Source: Gammaproteobacteria bacterium
GTDB taxonomy: Bacteria; Pseudomonadota; Gammaproteobacteria; Steroidobacterales; GCA-2729495
Direction of reading: 5' to 3'
Assembly (NCBI GenBank): GCA_030426355.1
Contig: JAUHYQ010000005.1
Coordinates: 124,001-188,000 of the forward strand
DNA: 64,000 nucleotides
A model generated the notes under the pieces. The model worked only from the letters and a program-made list of their open reading frames with translations. It was not told the DNA's origin and made no database searches. Of the stretch, positions 42,122 to 50,443 are shown piece by piece. The translations under genes were made by a program, and so were the position numbers. The first letter of the stretch is position 1. Each line of letters begins with the position of its first letter.

Positions 42122-45100
42122 ATGACTGAGCAGCAGCGAGATCCCAAGTTTTACGTAGTCGGCGGCGCCATCCAGCCGGGACGGAACTGCTATTTGCAGC
42201 GCATCGCAGATGCAGAACTCTACAGCAGGACGATTGACGGCGAATATTGCCACGTCCTGGCGCAACCGCAGGCTGGTAAAACCAGTCTGGCCGCCTCAAC
42301 GGCAGCGCGCCTGCGGGCTCAGGATATCGGTGTGGCGGTGGTCGATCTGACGCGGATCAGCGCCGAAGACCTGTCGGAGAATGCCGGCCGTTGGTACTAC
42401 AGCATTGTTTATAGAATTGCCCGCGACCTGCGGCTAAAAGCCGATTTGCAAAGCTGGTGGGGCGAGCGCGGCGGGTTGACCAACCTGCAGCGATTGCGCG
42501 AGTTCTTTCACGAGATCGTGTTACAGGAAAGCGATCAGCCGGTCGTGATTTTTATTGATCGACTGGAAGCCACGCGAGGCGAACCGCTCGCGCAAGACCT
42601 GTTTGCCGCCATTCGCGCTTGCTATGACGCGCGCGCGACAGCCACCGAATTTAACCGCCTTACCTTTGTCATGCTTGCGGCTGCTTCGGCCGATGAGTTG
42701 GTTGGCAAACTGCAGGGCTCGCCCTTCGAAATATCCGTGGCCGTTAATCTGGAAGATTTCAGCCCGCAGGAACTGTCAGGTCTGCTAAACGGGCTGGGTG
42801 AATTGCAGGCCGACCCTGAGGCCATTATCGGGCGCGTCTGGAACTGGACACGCGGGCATCCCTATCTGAGCCAGAAAGTGTTTCGCGGGCTGGCGCGTCG
42901 CAGCGATGCCGAAATCAGTGTTGGTGCCGTAGATGAACTCGTGCGGCGTCAGTTCACGGCGCAAATGACGTTGCACGAAGAGCCGCATATTTCGGCGGTA
43001 GCCGCGCGAATGTTGCGCGAGGGAGCCGGGCGGTCAGCGCGGCTCAACCTCTATGGCAGGGTTCGCAAAGGCGTCGAAGTGGCCTTTGATCCGGTATCGG
43101 AAACTCAGCATGAGTTGTTGATGACCGGCATTGTCCGCGTAGGCCCGGCCGGCGAACTACAGGTGCGTAACGAAATCTACGGGATGGTTTTTAGCACCCG
43201 CTGGGTCAATCAGAGCCTGCCGTTTGGTAGCCGCGGCATCGCGGCTGGAGTGGCTGTGCTGGCCATCCTTGTCGCTCTGCCGGTTTGGTATACAGAGTAC
43301 CTGCCGCGTCCTTATATACGCGCGCTAAACACGGTGAATCAGGATTATCAACTCGCCGAGGATGCTTACAGCAATTTACATGCCTTGCCCGGCTTCGGCA
43401 CTACCGCTGAACGGCTGTTCGGGGATTTTCTGATTCGCAGCAGTCGCAGCGCGACCACCCTGTCCGAAGTCCTGCGCATTAATAGTCGTTTGGAATTGCT
43501 GGCTGATGGCGCGCAACAGGGTGCCGGTCTGCTGGCTGAATATTGGGAGCGACAAGCGCAGTCACACATGCATGCGGGTGATCGTGATGCTGCTTTGATT
43601 GCCGCGCTGGAGGCGATTCAGGTGCCGACGGAGCGCCGTCGGCGGCTGGCGGCCGAACTTATCGGCACGGATTACCCAAATCTGAGGGCGTCGCTGCACG
43701 TCCGTGCGCCGATCAGTGATGTCCGGGTCGATTCGCAGAACAACCTGATTACGGTTCTGGACAAGCAAAATAACGTTGATATCTGGCGACTGAGTCCGGA
43801 GTCGCCGGAACACCTTCGAACCTTGCGGCTGATCGCGGAAGAGCGATTGCAGCTGGAGCAGCGGCGCGCCTATGAGCGTTTCCCTGCGGCACCCCGTTTA
43901 TTGATTGAGTTGTCGCATGAACAGCCCGAGCATGTGCAGGTTGTGTTGCGTTCGCCGGGCGGGCAGGAGGCGACGCTGACGCTGGATCAGGCCGTGGTTG
44001 TCGGCACCGATTATTTCGCCTTTGATTTTAGTCAGCACCCCCAGCTAATGCAGTTGCAACGCGGTGAGTTGACGGGCAACTGGACACTGACCCTGACCGA
44101 CCTTGAACGCGGTGCAGTGGGTGAGTTTAGCGGCTGGACAATTGGCGACAGAAGCGTGCGTGCTCTCGCCAGCAACGAGCGGGCGCCACAACCCATTCCC
44201 GCGCCGCGCACCTCCGTGAATGCTATGTCGCGACTCAGTGATGACGGTCGTCTGGCAATGACCTGGCCCGCCAACCCGGATACCGAAGGGCCAATCTTAA
44301 TATGGGATCTGGTTGACGATGCGGTTGTAGCCCGCATCCCGCGCGGGCCGGGTATGCGCACCGCGCAGTTTGCATTGCAGGGCCGCAGAGCAGTGACCGT
44401 GGGGGCTCAGGTTGCGGAAGTCTGGGACGCGGCCAGCGGGCGCAAGCTGGGACAATTCGCACCGGCGGCACCCGGGCAGCCTCGCTTTCAGTTGTCGCCC
44501 AACGGCCGCTATGCGTCGCTGATCGCGCAGCAGCGCGAACAGCCATCGGTTGCAGTGTGGGATTTGGAAGAGCTGCGCCGCACCCGGGTGGTGCCGGTAG
44601 CCGATGTCAGCATAACAGCGGTTGACTCGGCGGGACGATATCTGGCTACAGGCGGCCGCGATAACTGGGTGCGTGTTTGGTCGCTGGTTGATGGCAGTCT
44701 GCTGCATGAGTTTGCGCACAGCGCGCCGGTGCGCTCGCTGCAATTTGATCCGCAGGGTGACTGGTTGGCCAGCGATGATCTCAGCAATACGTTCCGGCTT
44801 TGGAATATTTCCGTTGGCGGCAAAGCGGTGATAGAACGCCCGGGCAGTAGCGAATGGAGTAGCGCTTTTGCGGCTGACTCAAGCCGACTGATTGTCGGCT
44901 CCCTTGATCGTAGCTACCAGGTGTTTGAATTGCCGGCCGGTCGCAAGAACGCCACAGGGCTGCGACATACTGCCGGCGGCGAGCGGCGCAAGGAGCCGGG
45001 CGCGCTGCTGTTGGCAGGATTGAATATGGCGGTTACCACGGTCGGCGACAGCACCGTCAAGCTATGGCAGCTAAGCGGCAGTCTTGCCGCAAAGGTGCCG

Positions 45101-46087
45101 GCGCGAACCTTGACGGGAGACATGCGCACCGCCTTAAGTCCCGATGGCTATCTGATAGCAGCCGGCAGCAACAGTCGTGATTTGCGCATTCACGTTGCAG
45201 GTGCGCCGGGCGGAATGCTTTTGCAGCAGCCGGAAGGTGATGTGAACGGAGCTCGGTTATCGAGCATGGAGTTTTCGCCAGATCAGCGCTTGCTGGCCGT
45301 CGGCGATATAGAAGGCGGTATTCGTGTCTGGGAAAGTGAGCGCGGTCGTCTGCTGATTTCCGGGCTGACGCATGCCGACGGGGCGGTGCATGATTTATTG
45401 ATCGATCCGGACGGCAATTGGCTGTTTTCAGCCAGCCGCCGCGAGATTCAGGTGACGGATTTAGAAACCGGCAAGACGCTAGCAAGGCTCGGCGTGCAAG
45501 CCAATAACCCGCAACTTGCCTATGCAAGCGTGTCAGGCGAACTGTTTGTGGCCGGCGATGAGTCCGGTGTCACGCGCTGGCGCTGGCGCAACGGGATCAG
45601 TGAGATGGTGGTTCCGGGCGATTACGACGTTACGCGGGTGGCTGCATCGGCCAGCGGTCGCCGATTGGTAACCGCGAGCAGTCTGGGGCGGCTGGTAGCG
45701 TGGGATATCGATACCCGCAGACCGCTGGAGCAGACGCTGCAGGCAGCCGCGCGGGTCGATGATTTATGGCTGGCGGAGGAGGGTAATCGTCTGACGGTGC
45801 AGGCCGGTCACTGGATGCATACGGTAGCCTTGCTGCCCGGCGGGCTGGCCTCGCGGTTTACTCGGTTGCTTAGCGACACGCCGGCTGCAGCCCAACCGGA
45901 TGACGGCGGCAGGATCGTTTCCTTGTTGTTACCCACGTCGTCCCGTCCGCAATTAATGCGTGTTGCCCTGGCAGAGCCGCCGGTTGGTTTGTTTGTCGAC
46001 GATCCCGCGGTCGCGCGCGAGGCATGGCAGCGGCGCTTGTCCATGATGCCTGATGACGTCGGCCAGCCCGCAGCATTGTTGCCTTAG
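42122..46087 (+). CDS. ATPase-TM-WD40 propeller protein with inserted P-domain
   Basis: 1321 residues in unusual order. Residues 1-360 are a STAND-like P-loop NTPase of the AAA_35 type: Walker A AQPQAGKTS (47-55; Lys53), Walker B VVIFID (141-146). One membrane segment follows (about 371-390), then a helical region (400-520). A propeller begins near 525, is interrupted by a module resembling the proprotein-convertase P-domain (593-676; LLIELSHEQPEHVQVVL ... GNWTLTLTD), and continues with WD40 repeats to the end (GRYLATGGRDNWVRVWSL). It has no signal peptide, so the ATPase should be cytoplasmic and the propeller periplasmic. It looks like a signalling or assembly platform; partners are unknown. 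Confidence 0.82.
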   Translation: MTEQQRDPKFYVVGGAIQPGRNCYLQRIADAELYSRTIDGEYCHVLAQPQAGKTSLAASTAARLRAQDIGVAVVDLTRISAEDLSENAGRWYYSIVYRIARDLRLKADLQSWWGERGGLTNLQRLREFFHEIVLQESDQPVVIFIDRLEATRGEPLAQDLFAAIRACYDARATATEFNRLTFVMLAAASADELVGKLQGSPFEISVAVNLEDFSPQELSGLLNGLGELQADPEAIIGRVWNWTRGHPYLSQKVFRGLARRSDAEISVGAVDELVRRQFTAQMTLHEEPHISAVAARMLREGAGRSARLNLYGRVRKGVEVAFDPVSETQHELLMTGIVRVGPAGELQVRNEIYGMVFSTRWVNQSLPFGSRGIAAGVAVLAILVALPVWYTEYLPRPYIRALNTVNQDYQLAEDAYSNLHALPGFGTTAERLFGDFLIRSSRSATTLSEVLRINSRLELLADGAQQGAGLLAEYWERQAQSHMHAGDRDAALIAALEAIQVPTERRRRLAAELIGTDYPNLRASLHVRAPISDVRVDSQNNLITVLDKQNNVDIWRLSPESPEHLRTLRLIAEERLQLEQRRAYERFPAAPRLLIELSHEQPEHVQVVLRSPGGQEATLTLDQAVVVGTDYFAFDFSQHPQLMQLQRGELTGNWTLTLTDLERGAVGEFSGWTIGDRSVRALASNERAPQPIPAPRTSVNAMSRLSDDGRLAMTWPANPDTEGPILIWDLVDDAVVARIPRGPGMRTAQFALQGRRAVTVGAQVAEVWDAASGRKLGQFAPAAPGQPRFQLSPNGRYASLIAQQREQPSVAVWDLEELRRTRVVPVADVSITAVDSAGRYLATGGRDNWVRVWSLVDGSLLHEFAHSAPVRSLQFDPQGDWLASDDLSNTFRLWNISVGGKAVIERPGSSEWSSAFAADSSRLIVGSLDRSYQVFELPAGRKNATGLRHTAGGERRKEPGALLLAGLNMAVTTVGDSTVKLWQLSGSLAAKVPARTLTGDMRTALSPDGYLIAAGSNSRDLRIHVAGAPGGMLLQQPEGDVNGARLSSMEFSPDQRLLAVGDIEGGIRVWESERGRLLISGLTHADGAVHDLLIDPDGNWLFSASRREIQVTDLETGKTLARLGVQANNPQLAYASVSGELFVAGDESGVTRWRWRNGISEMVVPGDYDVTRVAASASGRRLVTASSLGRLVAWDIDTRRPLEQTLQAAARVDDLWLAEEGNRLTVQAGHWMHTVALLPGGLASRFTRLLSDTPAAAQPDDGGRIVSLLLPTSSRPQLMRVALAEPPVGLFVDDPAVAREAWQRRLSMMPDDVGQPAALLP

Positions 46088-46146
46088 TGGCAAAAAGCCT
46101 GATCCCAAATTAAGTCCCCAAAACAAGACGCGACAACCAGCGCCAC

Positions 46147-46177
46147 AAAAAAAAGCGGCCCTCACTAGTAGGGCCGC
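46147..46177 (-). terminator. Intrinsic terminator of the SYLF gene (minus strand)
   Basis: GCGGCCCT / 7-nt loop / AGGGCCGC with eight T after it when read on the minus strand. A second GC hairpin, CCGGGGCC/GGCCCCGG (46202-46227), lies between it and the stop codon at 46245. Confidence 0.88.
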
Positions 46178-46244
46178 AATGCGGAGGAAGTCTGTTTGGG
46201 CCCGGGGCCTTTGTTGCGGGGCCCCGGTGCGCCTGTAGTTTGGA

Positions 46245-47111
46245 TCAGAACATGGTTTCGTCACCCGCTCTTTGCGCCGGGGCGGTTTCCACCGGGTCAA
46301 GGGCGTAAGTGCGAACTTCGGTATCCATGCTGTCTTGTGCCTGCTTGTCCCGCGAACCGGCTGCCGGCATAACCGTCGCTGCCGACTTTGCTGCTGGCGA
46401 CATGTTCAGGCGCGGCGTATTAGCTGCCATTGTTCTTACAAACTGCTGCGCGCTGATCGGTGCGGGGATGTTGCGCGCACTCAGTATCTGTGTCGGCGAC
46501 AGGCCGTTGCCGTAGTACTCTTCATTCGACTTGCGATCCATGCCGATCCAGGTGCCGTCCAGCGCGATGCCGGCGAACAGCCCGCGGCTGCGGGAGTACG
46601 AATATATCTCGGCGGTCAGTCGCTGATCCGTGGCAGCCGAAGTGCTGCGTCCCATCGGACCCGCGGCAATAGAGGCGTCGCCGCCCAGGGCCAGCTTGCC
46701 CTCGGCTATGTGTTGAATACTGCGGTCGTCTTTAAACACCAGCAGTAAATCCGTGGATTGGGCACCCAGTTGCCAGCCAAAGCTCGCGCCGCCCAGCGTT
46801 ACAAAGGCCGGGTTACTCCAAGCGCCGTCATCTTGCCGCACTATTAATATGCCCTTGCCGTAGCGCCCGCCCAGCCCAAAGCCGGCCTTGATAACCCCGG
46901 GAATCACCGCAACGGCGTGGGCATTGGCCAGCAGATTCGGCGGAATGCCCTGTTCCGGAATAGCGGTGAAATCCTGCAATACATCGATTGCGTCGGTGAC
47001 GCGTTTTTCGGTGCGGGAAGCGGCTTGTGCGCCGGTGGTAATGGCCAGCGCCATTATGGCGGCAGTCCATACAATGATTAGCCTTCCCAGCCTGTTTTCT
47101 AGCCCTGTCAT
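46245..47111 (-). CDS. SYLF-domain (Ysc84/DUF500) lipid-binding protein
   Basis: 288 residues with a signal peptide (MALAITTGAQAAS). The SYLF domain spans about 45-220: AHAVAVIPGVIKAGFGLGGRYGKGIL, GGASFGWQLGAQSTDLLLVF and SYSRSRGLFAGIALDGT. In other organisms this domain binds phosphoinositides or membranes; in bacteria it is usually periplasmic with unknown role. A C-terminal Ala/Thr/Gln-rich tail of about 60 residues is low-complexity. It ends at a strong terminator. Confidence 0.88.
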   Translation of the reverse strand: MTGLENRLGRLIIVWTAAIMALAITTGAQAASRTEKRVTDAIDVLQDFTAIPEQGIPPNLLANAHAVAVIPGVIKAGFGLGGRYGKGILIVRQDDGAWSNPAFVTLGGASFGWQLGAQSTDLLLVFKDDRSIQHIAEGKLALGGDASIAAGPMGRSTSAATDQRLTAEIYSYSRSRGLFAGIALDGTWIGMDRKSNEEYYGNGLSPTQILSARNIPAPISAQQFVRTMAANTPRLNMSPAAKSAATVMPAAGSRDKQAQDSMDTEVRTYALDPVETAPAQRAGDETMF

Positions 47112-47345
47112 GACTCAGTCCTCGCAAACATCCTTGTCACGCGGGTCTTCTTGGGCGAGACCTTTAATCGCGGCCAGCCCGGTTGAGTTCCATCCAATGG
47201 ATCACTGCGGGCTTGATGGGGAATCTAACTTAATTCATAACCTTATGGAAGACTTTTTTAAAAAAAATGTAAAAGACCTGTAAATATATGAATTTAATTA
47301 ATTTCCTATTATCAATGCCGTTTCGTGCGCAGCTGAGTGCTCGAA
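47112..47345. other. AT-rich intergenic region
   Basis: 234 bp between two minus-strand genes. A markedly AT-rich tract (about 47220-47320) contains A/T runs (TTTTTTAAAAAAAA near 47254) that probably hold the SYLF promoter. No gene is supported. Confidence 0.6.
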
Positions 47346-47714
47346 CTACTTCGCGGTTAGATCGTCGTAAAACTCATGTGTATGAGCCGGTAGCAGGTGC
47401 GGGAAGAGCTCACGGTCGGCCGTTTTATCCCGCGCCATTGACCACGCCATGCGATCTTCAGCGCTGTCCCACTGCTCGATCACGACAAAATGAGCGCCCT
47501 GCGACCCCGCCGGCGGTTCAGGGTGTTTCGCCATTTCCTCGGGTGTCATGTGCTGGCGCAGGATATCGGCCATGGTGCCGGGTCGCGACATCAGTACCTG
47601 GCGCCCGCGAAACCCTTTGGCTGCCTCGTATTGGGACTGTTGTTTGAGGTAAAAATCGGCCACTTTGGCATCGCTGCCGGGCTTGGCCGTCATCGTGACC
47701 ACGAAGGTGTCCAT
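47346..47714 (-). CDS. Small dimeric alpha/beta-barrel protein (antibiotic-monooxygenase-like)
   Basis: 122 residues, cytosolic. The opening strand FVVTMTAKPGSDAKVADFYLK and later HFVVIEQWDSAEDRMAW match the ABM/dimeric alpha-beta barrel pattern, where small monooxygenases and stress proteins occur. No cofactor motif exists in this family. It stands alone between intergenic regions. Function cannot be given more exactly. Confidence 0.7.
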   Translation of the reverse strand: MDTFVVTMTAKPGSDAKVADFYLKQQSQYEAAKGFRGRQVLMSRPGTMADILRQHMTPEEMAKHPEPPAGSQGAHFVVIEQWDSAEDRMAWSMARDKTADRELFPHLLPAHTHEFYDDLTAK

Positions 47715-48089
47715 GTCGCGTCATTCTCCGAGAAATAATGTTAAGTCTTGGCCGATAGTTCTACCACAAAATGGCCAATATGGATCTGCTGAGGCCTATG
47801 CCAAGCTGAATTTCAGGGCATGGCTGCGACACACTGAATTTGTCGGCATTATTGTTAAATCTTCATTGATTTCTAAGGTGCGTATACCGATACTGATTTT
47901 TATCAAAAACGGCTGCCGAGAGGAACGGTGGCCAGAGTTAGCGCAAAAATCCGGGTTCTGAATAAGCCTTAAAAATATTTCGCTGACCAAATAAGTCAAT
48001 TTGAACATTATCCGAAACATGTGAAGGAAAGCAGAGTTACCGCCTGCGTAAAACTCCGACAAATTTTCACGGATAAACGGGGGATGGCC
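47715..48089. other. Intergenic region without a supported gene
   Basis: 375 bp, lower in GC than its neighbours. Short frames here have no ribosome-binding site and no family resemblance. It should contain the promoter of the PEP-CTERM-like gene and the upstream region of the small barrel gene; I identify no specific motif. Confidence 0.6.
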
Positions 48090-48716
48090 ATGTGCAGTTT
48101 TCGTAAAGTCGGCAGCTTGATAATGCTATTGATACCGTTGCTATTGGCCAATGCGGCCGGTGCAGCATCGATCTCTTACTATATTGATCAGTCCAATGAT
48201 CTTCCGGACGATGTCAATTATCTGCAAGTTACGATTTCCGACGGTGTTGGCGGGAATATCGACTTTCAGGTTGATGTGCTAACCGCGGCTTATCCCGCGC
48301 CGTTATCCAACTTCGGCATGCAAGAATTCTATTTTAATTACGATCAGGCGCTTGATGTGGATATGGGTGACATCACGAACCTGGATCCGGCCTCGTGGGA
48401 TATTAATGAAGATAAGAATGCTGGCGGCGGATTCGGCAAGTTCAATCTTCAGGCTAAGGGATCGGGCAGCAGTCGAACCCAATTACTGACTTTTTCGATC
48501 GCCGGTGTTATTGGCGACACCATTTATTCCTATGCTCTCGGTAATGCCGATGACACGGGCGAGTTCTTCGCTGCTCATGTTGCGGGTTATGACGACGGTG
48601 TTTCTGGAAATACGAGCGGCAAATTTGCCGGTTCTTCAGTGGTTCCGATTCCCGCAGCGGCATGGATGTTTGGTTCGGCGCTAGGCCTACTGGGCTGGGT
48701 GCGTCGACAGAAATAG
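48090..48716 (+). CDS. PEP-CTERM-like sorted secreted protein
   Basis: 208 residues starting at ATG 48090 (GGGGGA five bases upstream; ATG 48084 is possible). A signal peptide (LIMLLIPLLLANAAGA) is followed by a beta-rich, cysteine-poor body, and a C-terminal tripartite tail: VPIPAAAWMFGSALGLLGWVRRQK trimmed to VPIPAAAWMF, a hydrophobic segment, and RRQK. This is the proteobacterial PEP-CTERM form (VPxPAAxWLFGSG type), recognised by an exosortase, linked to exopolysaccharide-producing bacteria. No exosortase gene is in the window. A bidirectional hairpin terminator follows. Confidence 0.82.
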   Translation: MCSFRKVGSLIMLLIPLLLANAAGAASISYYIDQSNDLPDDVNYLQVTISDGVGGNIDFQVDVLTAAYPAPLSNFGMQEFYFNYDQALDVDMGDITNLDPASWDINEDKNAGGGFGKFNLQAKGSGSSRTQLLTFSIAGVIGDTIYSYALGNADDTGEFFAAHVAGYDDGVSGNTSGKFAGSSVVPIPAAAWMFGSALGLLGWVRRQK

Positions 48717-48736
48717 TTGCGCATTATGGATTTAGC

Positions 48737-48764
48737 AAAAAGCCCTGCCATGCAGGGTTTTTTT
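48737..48764. terminator. Bidirectional intrinsic terminator
   Basis: AAAAAGCCCTGC-CAT-GCAGGGTTTTTTT: a CCCTGC/GCAGGG stem flanked by A and T runs, so it can serve both the PEP-CTERM-like gene and the convergent DUF1501 gene. Confidence 0.9.
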
Positions 48765-48781
48765 GTTGTAGAAAGCTTCTT

Positions 48782-50431
48782 TTAAGGTACGGGACAAGAA
48801 TTAGGCGGCGCAGGATTGATCTGTCCGCCCGGCGCAATTGCTTCAAACGCGATCAGGCTGTCCATCAACGCTGCGTTGCCCAGACCGTTCGTCGGGAAGA
48901 AACCCGGCTGGCCAAACAGATTTTGCTGTCCGTGCAGGGCCATGTAGTTCAGCACCACCGTTTCAACAAGCAGGTTAACGTTATTGGCCGCCGGTGTACC
49001 CGCGGTTTCGACCGACGCATCCGAGCGCATCCAGCCAATTTGCTGGTGTTGCTCGGCGGAGTTGCCGTCACTGCCGCTGGTGTATAGCTGCGGCGCGCCG
49101 CCCGGGTTATAGACCAGCATATAACTCGCCGCGGTGGACGAGTTGTCGCCGGTCCACACGCCTTTGCCGCCGCCATTCGGGGAGTTGTCGATGGCGCCAT
49201 TACTGAAGACGGAGCCATCGCTGAACACGTAAACCATCAGTGGCACGCCCACTTTCGCCGCGTATTCCAGACACGCCCCGATGCAGCGGCCGGCCCTTAA
49301 GTCACGCAGCTCACCCGTGGCGCGGTCACCAGTGTGGTAATCATAGCCGCCCATGGTGATCGTGCCGGCACCGGCATAACCGTTTACCACCAGCTTCATG
49401 ACCGAGGCCGCTTTGCGGAACTCGCTGTCGCTGTCAAACTCTATCTGGCTGAATACCCCGGTCGGGCCGACTATGTTGCAGTCCAATGCGGGGTTAACGT
49501 CGCCCGGGTTGCCGTAACGATCGGCCAGATCCGCTGCTTTGACGTAGCCGCAGCTCACCAGATCCTTGAGCACGTCATCGGCGGTAACCAGGGTGTTCAC
49601 GCGGTTCAGTTTCATATCACTGATGCGTTGAATTGATTCCATCACCGCAACGGCATCTGCCTGATCCAGCAGTCCGACAAGTTGGCCGGTGTCGACCAGG
49701 CCCGTAACATCACTCACCTGATCAACTTTGGTCGGCCGCACTGACAGGTCAATCATGCCATCGGGTGCCATGGAGTTCCCGCCCGAGTCCGAACTGCGCG
49801 AGCCGATCAAAGTTAGCAACTCACCGTCGGCCCCCGCTTTAAAAATACCGTACATTGGGTTGTGCGGGTTGTTGCCGGTATCGTTATCCGAGCGTGCCGG
49901 GATCACGGCGCCGTTGATAAAGCCGGATGCCATGTTCAGCTTTTCGCTGATGCCCGCCAGCATGGCGCTTTCGGCATGGAAGGCGAGGCCGAGATCGCGG
50001 TTTATGAAATCGCTAAGACCGTTATTCGGGTTCAATATTGAAGGAATGCGGTCGCCCGGCAGCCCCAGCTTGTTGTAACCGGCGGTGCTCAAAAAATCTT
50101 CCTGGCCGCCCGGGCCGCCTACCAGCACGTTGGAGCCCGAGATGTTCGCGCCGCCTGCCAGATCAAAACAGATAAAGGGTATTTTGCCCGCACCTTGTGT
50201 GACGATGCCGCAGCTGTCGCGCAGTGTGGCGATATCACTGGACAGCGCCGCGTACGCGGCGCGCGGATTGGCAAACAGGCTCAGCACGCTGCCGCTCATA
50301 ATGCTGGCTGCGCCGGTCATGAACCCTTGCGCAATAAACTCACGGCGCGTGCGAGGCCGCGCGTGGTTGTTTAGCCGCAATGGTTCGTCGGGTCGTAGCC
50401 CACGGTTACCGTATTTTGCTTTCCTGAACAT
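48782..50431 (-). CDS. Tat-exported DUF1501-family protein
   Basis: 549 residues. A Tat signal (RTRREFIAQGFMTGAASIM) starts the protein, as in the DUF1501 family, whose members have a sulphatase/phosphatase-like fold and are often paired with c-type cytochromes, notably in planctomycetes. Recognisable parts: FICFDLAGGANISGSN near residue 88 and GYDYHTGDRATGE near 365. No CxxCH haem site. It is third in the minus-strand operon, 12 bp after the di-haem lipoprotein. Its function is unknown in the family; export as a folded protein hints at a bound cofactor or metal. Confidence 0.8.
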   Translation of the reverse strand: MFRKAKYGNRGLRPDEPLRLNNHARPRTRREFIAQGFMTGAASIMSGSVLSLFANPRAAYAALSSDIATLRDSCGIVTQGAGKIPFICFDLAGGANISGSNVLVGGPGGQEDFLSTAGYNKLGLPGDRIPSILNPNNGLSDFINRDLGLAFHAESAMLAGISEKLNMASGFINGAVIPARSDNDTGNNPHNPMYGIFKAGADGELLTLIGSRSSDSGGNSMAPDGMIDLSVRPTKVDQVSDVTGLVDTGQLVGLLDQADAVAVMESIQRISDMKLNRVNTLVTADDVLKDLVSCGYVKAADLADRYGNPGDVNPALDCNIVGPTGVFSQIEFDSDSEFRKAASVMKLVVNGYAGAGTITMGGYDYHTGDRATGELRDLRAGRCIGACLEYAAKVGVPLMVYVFSDGSVFSNGAIDNSPNGGGKGVWTGDNSSTAASYMLVYNPGGAPQLYTSGSDGNSAEQHQQIGWMRSDASVETAGTPAANNVNLLVETVVLNYMALHGQQNLFGQPGFFPTNGLGNAALMDSLIAFEAIAPGGQINPAPPNSCPVP

Positions 50432-50443
50432 TCCTTGGCCTCG

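Noticed and set aside
39890-46192. GCAATGCGGAGGAAG found at about 39889 and again at about 46177
   Set aside because: A single shared 15-mer in 64 kb is expected by chance, and the two copies lie in different settings relative to their terminators.
47796-48062. 88-codon minus-strand frame in the intergenic region
   Set aside because: No ribosome-binding site, no motif, and low-GC composition typical of non-coding DNA here.
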